From Parapedobacter tibetensis (GTDB lineage: Bacteria > Bacteroidota > Bacteroidia > Sphingobacteriales > Sphingobacteriaceae), in assembly GCF_024704835.1 (NCBI RefSeq), contig NZ_JAMXBE010000015.1, positions 62,001 through 126,000 of the forward strand: a DNA stretch of 64,000 nt, given 5' to 3'. Position 1 is the stretch's first letter. The number at the start of each line of letters is the position of its first letter. The translations under genes and the position numbers were made by a program. Positions 17,561-24,662 of the stretch are shown in pieces. The notes beneath the pieces are model-generated. The model had not been told where the DNA came from, searched no databases, and saw only the letters and a program-made list of their open reading frames with translations.

Positions 17561-18127
17561 TTACCGCTTCGGGTTGTTGACCTGTGATCTTTGTAGGCCG
17601 TCCGACCCGTTTATGGAGGTACTGCCATTGGTGACGAGAAAATAACGGACGCCTGGCTGCCCGTAGAGCCGGAGGGCAAAGCCCTCTGAAACCGCAAAAC
17701 AGTAGCCGGCCTGAAAGAACGCACTGGCACCCAGGAAAAACGGTGGCATGTCATATTCCCGCTGGCGTTCGATTTCAGCACTGGAGCTTGTAGCAAGCCA
17801 GTTGAAGTCCAGCACTTCCAGCCGGATGCCGGTGAACAATCCGTTATCCGGGAACGGGTAGATGGCCGCGTCCCCAAATATCCCCAGAGATGTCGCCTCG
17901 AGGTTTTCGACGCCATCAAAGGATAGCGGGTAGTTGCGCGTAACGATACCCGCCTTGAACTCTGCGTCCTTTCGGATCAGGCTGATCGGTTTGCGGACGT
18001 ATATTTCACCCCCAAATCGATTGTAGCTGCCGTAGTTGCCGGATAACCCGACGGACATGCGCCGCTGTGCGGTTGCTTCGGGCAGAAAGCATGTGGCCAA
18101 TATCAAAAGTGCCAGTAATTTTCCCAT
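17561..18127 (-). CDS. Secreted or outer-membrane beta-barrel-like protein
   Basis: 188 residues with a clear signal peptide (cleavage after 'PEATA', residue 20) and a mature part of alternating strands: 'RMSVGLSGNYGSYNRFGGEIYV', 'GLFTGIRLEVLDFNWLA', 'FFLGASAFFQAGYCFAVSEGFALRLYGQPGVRYFLV'. This suggests a small 8-strand outer-membrane barrel or a porin-family protein, but the C-terminus does not end in the usual aromatic residue. It follows the lipoprotein gene (18146-18670) by 18 bases in the same operon. The GC-rich composition matches the SusC/SusD genes. Confidence 0.75.
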   Translation of the reverse strand: MGKLLALLILATCFLPEATAQRRMSVGLSGNYGSYNRFGGEIYVRKPISLIRKDAEFKAGIVTRNYPLSFDGVENLEATSLGIFGDAAIYPFPDNGLFTGIRLEVLDFNWLATSSSAEIERQREYDMPPFFLGASAFFQAGYCFAVSEGFALRLYGQPGVRYFLVTNGSTSINGSDGLQRSQVNNPKR

Positions 18128-18145
18128 CTGTTGCTTTTTTGTAGT

Positions 18146-18670
18146 TTAGTTTACGAAAGGATTGGTACTATCCGGCTTGGGCTCGAATTCCACGAAACGG
18201 TAGACTTCATTTATCGCTTCCGTTTTGCCTTTCCGGTTATCCCTGCGCGAGGTCATTACAAATTCGGTGTCGCTGGTAATGGTTCCCTTCCATGTGAATG
18301 TGGGGAATCCACCTCCCGAAGGGGGAACCCACCGTTCATACGTAATTTCGTTTCCCCTGATGGTAAAGGCCCCCCAGCAATATTTGCACTTCTTGGTTAC
18401 GGCCTGCCATTCCGTGGTTTGCATTTTAGCCGCTCTGGACTCTAATTCATCGGCGTAAAAGCTATCGCCGACTAATAATATCCCATTGTCGTAAAGCACA
18501 TAAATGCTTAAAATTGTATTTCCCTTCACATAATATCCGTCAATCCTTAGCTGATCGCCCGAATAACTTTCCCTTGCGATGCTCAATTGGTCATCTTCCC
18601 AATGCTTTTTGCATCCTGACAGCAAGGTGAGCCCAAGTAAAACTAGGGCAAAAAGTGTTGTGCTTCTCAT
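18146..18670 (-). CDS. Lipoprotein of unknown function
   Basis: 174 residues from the ATG at 18670, which opens directly into a lipoprotein signal ending LLSGC (Cys20). Longer in-frame starts upstream run through the small gene at 18679-18837 and are less likely. The mature part is strand-rich ('QLRIDGYYVKGNTILSIYVLYDNGILLVGDSF'), has a 'CKYCWGAF' CxxC near residue 105, and a lipocalin-like second half ('TWKGTITSDTEFVMTSRRDN'). It resembles small lipocalin-like lipoproteins of Bacteroidetes, without a nameable family. Second gene of a three-gene operon of exported proteins. Confidence 0.75.
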   Translation of the reverse strand: MRSTTLFALVLLGLTLLSGCKKHWEDDQLSIARESYSGDQLRIDGYYVKGNTILSIYVLYDNGILLVGDSFYADELESRAAKMQTTEWQAVTKKCKYCWGAFTIRGNEITYERWVPPSGGGFPTFTWKGTITSDTEFVMTSRRDNRKGKTEAINEVYRFVEFEPKPDSTNPFVN

Positions 18671-18678
18671 TTTTATGC

Positions 18679-18837
18679 TTACCATAATCTGCCCAATGAA
18701 GTAGGGCAATTCACGCAAACCCATGTGCGCGTGGTCTGGTTACCAGCGGCATCAAATGCGAAAGTGAGCTTTGGGGTTTGGGCAATGGCAATAGAGACGA
18801 ACGGAACGCTCAGGATCAGCGTAATAGATGTTTTCAT
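18679..18837 (-). CDS. Small exported peptide, 52 residues
   Basis: A complete short gene: ATG at 18837, stop at 18679-18681. Residues 1-19 form a signal peptide ('MKTSITLILSVPFVSIAIA', Gln20 next) and the mature 33 residues contain 'FAFDAAGNQTTRTWVCVNC'. 'YDaaGN...R' is the motif of YD/RHS-like repeats and occurs at the start of several secreted Bacteroidetes proteins, and the ending 'CVNC' is a CxxC. The following gene starts 8 bases later, so the three exported genes form an operon. It may be a mature microprotein or the stump of a longer RHS-type protein. Confidence 0.6.
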   Translation of the reverse strand: MKTSITLILSVPFVSIAIAQTPKLTFAFDAAGNQTTRTWVCVNCPTSLGRLW

Positions 18838-19300
18838 GGCAGATGGTTGAATTTTAATAACTTCTTAAAGCCTAAAAATTTCACTGGATAAATTTATCAA
18901 ATATCTTTGTAATCGACAATACACCAAAATGGGTATTTTCCTTGGCGGTATTGGCGCTGGTTGTAAAAACGGCAGCATATAATCTCTGTACCGATGGTTT
19001 GTGGTAATATTCGTTAAGGACTCCTATAATTTAATTGCAATAAGCCTCATACCGTCCTTTTTGTCGCTAATCATCTTCATCCGATATTAATTTGCGTAGC
19101 AGACCTTAATTTCTGGAATATAACAAATACCGGACTCCTAACTATTTTCACCAACAGCTTGACATTACCATGCCCCTTAGTTTCTGATGTTGCTTGAACA
19201 CCTCCTTTAAAACTATATTCTACCAGATCAGCCATAATACTTATAACAATGAGAAAATCATGTAATTAAACACATTTCTTATGGGCTTACTGCTGAAAAT
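18838..19300. other. Intergenic stretch with a plus-strand promoter-like box
   Basis: AT-rich, no gene of normal size. TATCTTTG at 18902-18909 matches the -7 consensus. It is followed 19 bases later by an ATG that opens only 17 codons (18929-18982, 'MGIFLGGIGAGCKNGSI'). This could be a leader peptide, a gene stump or chance. Nothing else recognisable. Confidence 0.35.
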
Positions 19301-19303
19301 GCT

Positions 19304-19437
19304 TATATTTGCTATATAGCAATTGCAGCTAAAACGTGCGTCAAACCAGTGAGTGATTCGGTGAGTTGGGAAACGAAGGGTTTGTAAACTATTGATAAAG
19401 AGATAGATTTCCCGATAGGTTCGAATCCTTCGGGAAC
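19304..19437 (+). other. tRNA-minihelix-like hairpin with possible promoter, at the edge of repeat B
   Basis: TTCCCGA (19409-19415), T, AGG, loop TTCGAAT (19420-19426), CCT, TCGGGAA (19430-19436) form a 10-bp stem with one bulge. The loop is identical to a tRNA T-loop, and the lower stem has acceptor-stem length. A terminator follows at once (19441-19465). TATATTTG at 19304-19311 matches a -7 box, so an RNA of about 150 bases could be made. No complete tRNA cloverleaf fits upstream. It may be an attachment site derived from a tRNA end or a structured RNA. Confidence 0.4.
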
Positions 19438-19558
19438 ACTAAAAAGGCCTTGAATGGCCTTTTTTCGTTATATCGTTGTCGGTTTGATTCAGGGCACCTA
19501 TTTTTCAGCGATAAATCCGTATCTTCGAATCATAGCCGTGAGGCTGTAGATTTTAACC
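19424..19558. repeat. Direct repeat B (copy of 9283-9430)
   Basis: Second copy of the about 140-bp unit. It has the 'CCTTCGGGAACAC' core, terminator, 'CGTTATATCGTTGTCGGTTT', a -7-like TATCTTCG and 'TAGCCGTGAGGCTGTA'. Compared with repeat A it lacks one 'CGTTGTCGGTTT' duplication and differs by scattered substitutions, so the duplication is not recent. Direct orientation around a 10-kb patchwork is what one expects of attachment sites or of repeats that could recombine to delete the island. Confidence 0.75.
19441..19465 (+). terminator. Rho-independent terminator in repeat B
   Basis: AAAAAGGCC (19441-19449), loop TTGAAT, GGCCTTTTTT (19456-19465). Directly follows the minihelix-like hairpin. 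Confidence 0.8.
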
Positions 19559-19592
19559 ACTCCAACCCTATCCGGCTGGGGTTTTGTTTTTA
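19520..19592 (+). ncRNA. Putative small RNA, copy B
   Basis: Same plan as 9392-9475: a -7-like TATCTTCG (19520-19527), hairpin AGCC-GTGA-GGCT (19534-19545), 'ATTTTAACC', then AACCCTA (19564-19570) pairing with TGGGGTT (19577-19583) and a T-run. The terminator loop and flanks differ from copy A, but the AACCC/GGGTT pairing is kept. No reading frame. Family unknown. Confidence 0.4.
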
Positions 19593-19635
19593 CTTACCAA
19601 GCCTGTCCTTGTTTAAATAAATTGTATTACGTATT

Positions 19636-19645
19636 TTGTATACAA
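19636..19645. promoter_or_regulatory. Palindromic operator in front of the higB remnant
   Basis: TTGTATACAA at 19636-19645 is a perfect 10-bp palindrome flanked by GTAT/ATAC arms, with a related TTGTATTAC just upstream (19622-19630). HigA-type antitoxins commonly bind such sites over their own promoter. It lies 10 bases before the ATG at 19655. Confidence 0.5.
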
Positions 19646-19654
19646 TACAGTTAA

Positions 19655-19795
19655 ATGATAAAATCATTCAAACATAAAGGTCTCGAACGATATTGGACAA
19701 CCTTCGAAACGAAGCTGTTGACGCAGACACCCTTCCGGCATTGTTATAACAAAGCCCGTCATCAGGTTGATGGAGTTGCATTTCTTTGGCTATAA
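19655..19795 (+). pseudogene. 5' remnant of a HigB/RelE-family toxin gene
   Basis: The ATG at 19655 opens 'MIKSFKHKGLERYW', the well-known start of HigB-type toxins ('MIksFkhKGLerff..g'). After about 14-20 residues the likeness to HigB is lost and the frame stops at 19795 after 46 codons, about half the family length. No HigA antitoxin gene with helix-turn-helix follows. The operator-like palindrome upstream is intact. This is a broken toxin-antitoxin locus. Confidence 0.65.
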
Positions 19796-20275
19796 CTATG
19801 GCTCTATGACGGATAGTGTGGGTAATCTAATTTAGCCTCTCCACGGTTGGGGATGGGTTGGAGACGGCTTCGGATATAAACCGGATGGGTACCGGGCAAG
19901 CGACGACCCTTGATCGGCCTGCACCCGTACCAGCCCCGTTGTAGTCTCGAAGAAATCCCGTTGCAGTCCCGAAGGAGCTCCGAAAATGTCTACACGTTGT
20001 CTGGTTTTGTCAAACCACTGGTCGGTATTCCTCATCGAACCAATCCCCTCAAAGGTTTTGCCTCCAGCTGGCGTCCGCTGCGTAGGCAGGTTAAGTGAAT
20101 CCGTTTAGCCATACAAAGCGTCATAGAACCATAACTATACGATACACTTGGATGGATGAAGCCGGTAGAAGTAATCTCTTCAATAAGGAAGGATTTCCGG
20201 CTGCATCGTTCTGCACAGATAATTGGCAGGGTATTACGGCAAGCCGCGAAGTAATCAGCAGCCTTAGCAGGAATG
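19796..20275. other. Intergenic stretch without a clear gene
   Basis: 480 bases. A 67-codon minus-strand frame (19832-20035) has a low-complexity translation unlike any family I know. Two 22-bp imperfect units, GACTGCAACGGG... and GACTACAACGGG... on the minus strand around 19940-19985, lie in tandem. No terminator of the EPS operon is evident before its last gene ends at 20276. Confidence 0.45.
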
Positions 20276-21058
20276 TTACTTTCCTTTCCCCTGCGCCATC
20301 ACCTTCACCGTTTGCAGGATGATGTCCAGGTCCGTTTGGAGGCCAATCCGTGATAGGTACCCCAAATCATAGGCCATGCGATCACACATTTGATCCACAT
20401 TTTCGGCATACCCATAGGTTACCTGCCCAATGGATGTGATGCCGGGTTTCACGCGCAGCAGCTGCTTATATTCGGGTGCTTTTTTAGTGATTTCGTTTAT
20501 GAAATGTTGACGTTCCGGACGTGGCCCCACAATGGCCATATCGCCCCTCAGCACATTCCAAAATTGTGGCAGTTCGTCTAAATGCGTTTTACGCATAAAC
20601 TTTCCCCACTTGGTTATACGGGGATCGTCGTCAGAGGCCAGTTGCGGGCCGGCATGTTCGGCATCGACACGCATGCTCCTGAATTTATAGATAAGAAAGG
20701 GTTCCTCGTCCTTACCAATACGCTCTTGTTTATAGAAAACGGGGCCGCGCGAAGTAAGTGCCGTGATGAGCGTCAGTAAGAGGAAAACTGGCAAACCCAC
20801 TATCATTACCGACAAAGAAAATACAATATCAAATACCCGCTTGATGAAAATGGTTTCTTGGTAAACCAGCAACCTCCTTTTAAAGAACTGCAGGTTAATC
20901 CGAAAGGTGGGATAGTATGTGATGAAATCATCAAAGGTTCCCTGAAAAGAAGCGCCTCCTTGTAAGTATATGTTGCGATCACTGTTTAACGCAATTTCCT
21001 GTATTTGATTTTCTCTGACCATAATATTTTCACTAATTTCCTTTAACATAAATACCAA
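20276..21058 (-). CDS. Undecaprenyl-phosphate sugar-phosphate transferase (WcaJ/PssY type)
   Basis: 260 residues. A short N-terminal domain without membrane helices is followed by one hydrophobic hairpin ('RVFDIVFSLSVMIVGLPVFLLLTLITALTSRGPVFYKQERIG') and the catalytic bacterial sugar transferase domain: 'FLIYKFRSMRVDAEH', 'TKWGKFMRKTHLDELPQFWNVLRGDMAIVGPRPER', 'VKPGITSIGQVTYGYAE'. These match the monotopic phosphoglycosyl transferases that start exopolysaccharide repeat units by moving a sugar-1-phosphate to undecaprenyl phosphate. It is the last gene of the minus-strand EPS cluster. The long WcaJ N-terminal membrane domain is absent. The start could also be at an internal Met (residue 5 or 13). 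Confidence 0.93.
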   Translation of the reverse strand: MVFMLKEISENIMVRENQIQEIALNSDRNIYLQGGASFQGTFDDFITYYPTFRINLQFFKRRLLVYQETIFIKRVFDIVFSLSVMIVGLPVFLLLTLITALTSRGPVFYKQERIGKDEEPFLIYKFRSMRVDAEHAGPQLASDDDPRITKWGKFMRKTHLDELPQFWNVLRGDMAIVGPRPERQHFINEITKKAPEYKQLLRVKPGITSIGQVTYGYAENVDQMCDRMAYDLGYLSRIGLQTDLDIILQTVKVMAQGKGK

Positions 21059-21202
21059 TTAAGTGCCACGATGGTGAAAACGTACGAATATGCCCATAGT
21101 TGAACGTAGCGGGCATTTTATAAAAAGAATAGGATTGGAGAAGTGGGGAAAAATTCCACAAATGGGGTGGTATGATGGACGAATGTGAGCGGCGTAAGTT
21201 AT

Positions 21203-22120
21203 TTAGAGCCTGTCCCAATAGCCCTTATACATGGAAAAGGCCCTCCGAAAGTCCTTGGGCAATATTCGGTATACCAATCCAAGTTTATATCCCAGCCATT
21301 TAGCGATGAAGGAGCAAAAAATTTTTGGCAATAAAAAGGGATTACGGCGACCTACATATCCGATTTCCGATTTGGCATATCGGAATCCTTCGCCATCAGC
21401 ACGGCCAAACGATTCGAATATCCATCGATTGTCGCTATGGAATACACCAATATCGAAATAGCGTTCAAATTCTTCCCGAATGGTATAATCATGTGAGTGA
21501 TAAACGCAGGCATCCCCTACGTAAGCCATCTTCCACCCTTTCAGCAAGAGTTTCCCTGCCATAATCACATCTTCACCCATAATGGTGCCCAACGGAAAAC
21601 CACCCGCTTCTAGGAAGCAACTGCTGCGGTAAGCCGCAAAGGAATTGGAACAGGAAATCGTTTTTATACCGTATTTACCTGCATCTTCCAAGCTTCTCAC
21701 CTGGGTGCGCACAGGGTAGTTAAATAAGCGTGCGTGGGTTTCCATCAGCGTAGCTCCTGCACGCGGCAACTGCCTTCCATAGGCCATGCCTATTTGCGGG
21801 TCGTTAAACTGGACCATGATATTCATCAACATGGATTCATCGGCTGGAATGGCATCCTGCGTAAGAAAAACATAAACTTCTGCTTGGGGATAGGTCTCGA
21901 TGGCCAGCTGGCGGGTACCCCCATGGTCAAAGCTGGCTTTGGCAATTTTAATAACCTCAAATCCCGCTGCGATTGCCCGCTCCACCGTTTCATCCGTGGA
22001 GCCCGAATCGATGACCACCCGGCGATTGACGGGATAAGTCTGACGGTTAAGTGCACGCAGCAATTCTGGCCACTTATCGCCTGCGTTCAGTGTAGGTATG
22101 TATAGGTTCACATTCATCAT
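21203..22120 (-). CDS. Family 2 glycosyltransferase, rhamnosyltransferase-like
   Basis: 305 residues, GT-A fold. Visible motifs: 'IPTLNAGDKWPELLRALNRQTYP' at the start, 'VVIDSGSTDETVERA' (nucleotide-binding Asp), 'FLTQDAIPAD' (the DxA/DxD variant of rhamnosyltransferases), 'SCSNSFAAYRSSCFLEAGGFP', 'GEDVIMAGKLLLKGW' (catalytic base ED) and 'YHSHDYTIREEFERYFDIGVF'. It adds a sugar, perhaps rhamnose, to the lipid-linked repeat unit at the inner membrane. Its ATG overlaps the stop of the upstream beta-helix gene (ATGA), so they are translationally coupled. Confidence 0.9.
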   Translation of the reverse strand: MMNVNLYIPTLNAGDKWPELLRALNRQTYPVNRRVVIDSGSTDETVERAIAAGFEVIKIAKASFDHGGTRQLAIETYPQAEVYVFLTQDAIPADESMLMNIMVQFNDPQIGMAYGRQLPRAGATLMETHARLFNYPVRTQVRSLEDAGKYGIKTISCSNSFAAYRSSCFLEAGGFPLGTIMGEDVIMAGKLLLKGWKMAYVGDACVYHSHDYTIREEFERYFDIGVFHSDNRWIFESFGRADGEGFRYAKSEIGYVGRRNPFLLPKIFCSFIAKWLGYKLGLVYRILPKDFRRAFSMYKGYWDRL

Positions 22121-23664
22121 GGCGCTGTAGTCTCCACGTGTTCCTGAATTTGATTGTTGCCTATTTTGATATCGGGCGATCCAAAATCATGTAGCCAAGT
22201 GCCGCCGGATGTAACGAAATTACTATCAATGAATATGTTGTAAGCCGTTTTCCTGATTGTAATCGCCGCATTTTTTGTGTTATTAATGTGGTTACCTATC
22301 AAGGAAGCGCTGTTGACATTCACGATCAGTAACGCCCCCACATCATGCGCGCTTTTCAGCCGATTGCCCTCAAATTTTAGATTTCCCTGCATATTGATGT
22401 TTACCGGCCCGCTGCCGATCTTATTTTCGATCACATATAAGGAGTCTATCCGTATACCGTTCGGCAACATCACTTGGCCAACTTCGTTTTGCCGCAGGTC
22501 CAATACATTTCCCTCCGCGTTGGCCAAGATCCTCAAGGCGCGAAACGCATTATTGTGCATCTTTACCTGATCCCAATTGCCCACCATTTCAAACTCACCA
22601 TCGGTCACATTTCGGTTCGCAACGAGTATGCCGCATCCCTCTGCATAAAGGGCGGGGCGGTTATTGGCGAAAGCCCGGTTTCCGCTCATGATCACATCCG
22701 AAACGCCAATAAGCGTGGCAATACCCGAACCATCGGGTGTAGGCTCTTCATTGACGAAACCATTGCCATGACTATAATTACCTGCAATTAGGGCATTGAT
22801 AGCCACAACCCGACCATGTGCACGATTATTGATATCCACGGCATCGGCAGCATTGTGTTCCAGGCGATTGTTTGTGATCCGGTAGTTTGCAACTTTCTCA
22901 GCGGCATTGAATCCGATTTGGATGCCACTCATTCCATTGCGATAAATCCGGTTCCCGTCTATTTCAACATCGCCGCTATCATGGATAAAAATACCGTTTT
23001 CGCCATTGTCTCTCAGCTCATTACCCGAGATGGTAATACCGCGACTCGAAAGCACCCGGATCGCCGTTCCGGGGTTGTAAGTTTTCGGCGAGCTACGCCT
23101 CACTCCATAGTAACCGATGGTGCTCCCTGTTATTCGAGATGAAGAACAATCATACCACAATACCGCGGAAAAGGAGCGACTGTTTGTTGAGTCTCCCGTA
23201 AGCTGGCTATTTGCAACGGTAATATTTCTACATTGCGAAGCATACAATGCCTCATTGACTGTCTCTGCGCGGAATGACAGGTAGACATTGGATATTCGGT
23301 GTGCGCGGAAAAGTGGTGCATCGGAGTTTTGCTTGGCTATGGCGAATTTTCCCGCCAATTCTGGCGGTTGCTTTATCATACCGTCTGCCACAAAAGCTAC
23401 ATTGGCCACAAGCCGTAGCGTCCGAATCAAATAAGTCCCTTTCGGCAAATAAACGGTATCACCCACTACAGCGCTATCCAAGACGGCTTGAATGGCCTTG
23501 GTATCATCGGTTTTGCCATCACCTTTGGCTCCGTATTGCCGAACATCAATCTTGCGCCCAACATCCGTCCCTTTGTTATCCGCATGTATGGGATCGCCGT
23601 TGCATGCCAACATCATAACTGTTCCGCACATCGATAGGATGTGAAATAAATTAACCATCTTCAT
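22117..23664 (-). CDS. Parallel beta-helix lipoprotein, pectate-lyase-superfamily type
   Basis: 515 residues from the ATG at 23664, which overlaps the upstream glycosyltransferase stop as ATGA; this decides the start. A lipoprotein signal with 'MMLACNG' (Cys21) is followed by 'IDVRQYGAKGDGKTDDTKAIQAVLD', the N-terminal cap of the pectate lyase superfamily, and about ten right-handed beta-helix rungs with recurring 'G.eI.gNri..n..sGI.i' phrases (residues 180-330). In EPS clusters such proteins are usually polysaccharide lyases, epimerases or hydrolases that trim or free the polymer. The catalytic residues cannot be picked out by eye. Exported, probably periplasmic or surface-bound. Confidence 0.88.
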   Translation of the reverse strand: MKMVNLFHILSMCGTVMMLACNGDPIHADNKGTDVGRKIDVRQYGAKGDGKTDDTKAIQAVLDSAVVGDTVYLPKGTYLIRTLRLVANVAFVADGMIKQPPELAGKFAIAKQNSDAPLFRAHRISNVYLSFRAETVNEALYASQCRNITVANSQLTGDSTNSRSFSAVLWYDCSSSRITGSTIGYYGVRRSSPKTYNPGTAIRVLSSRGITISGNELRDNGENGIFIHDSGDVEIDGNRIYRNGMSGIQIGFNAAEKVANYRITNNRLEHNAADAVDINNRAHGRVVAINALIAGNYSHGNGFVNEEPTPDGSGIATLIGVSDVIMSGNRAFANNRPALYAEGCGILVANRNVTDGEFEMVGNWDQVKMHNNAFRALRILANAEGNVLDLRQNEVGQVMLPNGIRIDSLYVIENKIGSGPVNINMQGNLKFEGNRLKSAHDVGALLIVNVNSASLIGNHINNTKNAAITIRKTAYNIFIDSNFVTSGGTWLHDFGSPDIKIGNNQIQEHVETTAP

Positions 23665-24662
23665 CGCGTTGCTTGTTTGTCCAATATCAGTTTCCAGGTT
23701 TGCGCGGCCGTAGTGTCCCACGTAAATTGGGCCGCACGCAATTCACCTTCTTTTTTAAACCGGTTATAACCGTCTGTATCATTTACCAACGTCTCGATGC
23801 CATTGGCAATTGCCTCAATATCCCTCGGGTCTACACAGCGTGCGGCAGCACCGGCAACTTCGGGCAAGGAACCCGCCGTTGCGGTAAGCACCGGCGTTCC
23901 AGAGGCCATAGACTCAATAATCGGCAATCCAAATCCTTCCATCAATGACACAAACAGGGTGGCAAATGCTCCTTTGTAAAGCGCCGGCAATTCAGCCTCT
24001 GGGATAAAACCCAAAAACCGGACGCGATGGCTAATATGTAGTTCATTAATCAAATCAGTCAGCGCTTGGTCTGGGTTGCCGGAAAGGAAAAATTGATAAT
24101 CCTTCGGAATGGATGCCTGAGCAAACGCGGTCAACATGGCGGGCACATTCTTGTTCTTGCGCCTGTTCCCCACATAGAGGAAGTAGGGCCTATCGGAATG
24201 GAAGACATCCTTATTCAAGCGGTAGGCCTCATCGACCCCGTTGTAAACAACCGATATCTGTTTTTCATCGATACCGAGCAACTCCACCAACTGACTTTTG
24301 CTAAAATGCGAAACCGTAATGATTCCCATCGCCCGTCGGGCCAATCGAGCAATTACCTGCTTATAATATAAACGGTGCAATGGGGTATAATAAAACAGAT
24401 GCATGAGGTCGTGGATGGTAAACACAAACGGAATACGACTGCTCACCGGTGGCATGAATGAAGGGCTATAGAAGACCATTGCATCCGATTTTCGGATTTC
24501 ACGCGACAACATGAATGGTGTAAGCAGGTTTCCTAATCCCATCTGGCTTTGTACAAACACAGGCGAAACCTCGGGAGGCATGCGGGTCATCACTTCACGG
24601 TACAGCTTGCCGATACCTGTATCGCCATCCCACCGCTTATCTATCAATACTCGGATACCCAT
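23661..24662 (-). CDS. Family 4 glycosyltransferase
   Basis: 333 residues from the ATG at 24662, which overlaps the upstream stop as TGATG. GT-B fold: N-terminal 'DKRWDGDTGIGKLYREVM' glycine-rich loop, 'IPFVFTIHDLMHLFY' mid-domain, 'AMGIITVSHFSKSQLVELLG' at the domain border, 'YFLYVGNRRKNKNVPAML' at the start of the C-terminal domain, and the donor-site 'MEGFGLPIIESMASGTPVLTA' with the E-x7-E motif. It is a retaining transferase, mannosyl- or glucosyl-like, acting on the lipid-linked repeat unit. Donor and acceptor are unknown. Confidence 0.92.
   Translation of the reverse strand: MGIRVLIDKRWDGDTGIGKLYREVMTRMPPEVSPVFVQSQMGLGNLLTPFMLSREIRKSDAMVFYSPSFMPPVSSRIPFVFTIHDLMHLFYYTPLHRLYYKQVIARLARRAMGIITVSHFSKSQLVELLGIDEKQISVVYNGVDEAYRLNKDVFHSDRPYFLYVGNRRKNKNVPAMLTAFAQASIPKDYQFFLSGNPDQALTDLINELHISHRVRFLGFIPEAELPALYKGAFATLFVSLMEGFGLPIIESMASGTPVLTATAGSLPEVAGAAARCVDPRDIEAIANGIETLVNDTDGYNRFKKEGELRAAQFTWDTTAAQTWKLILDKQATR

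Noticed and set aside
19340-19440. tRNA gene ending in GGTTCGAATCC...
   Set aside because: Only the T-loop and an acceptor-like stem fit; no D-arm or anticodon arm can be folded upstream, and the T-stem is three pairs, not five.
19832-20035. 67-codon minus-strand frame
   Set aside because: Low-complexity translation with two 22-bp tandem units; no homology-like motif, no promoter.
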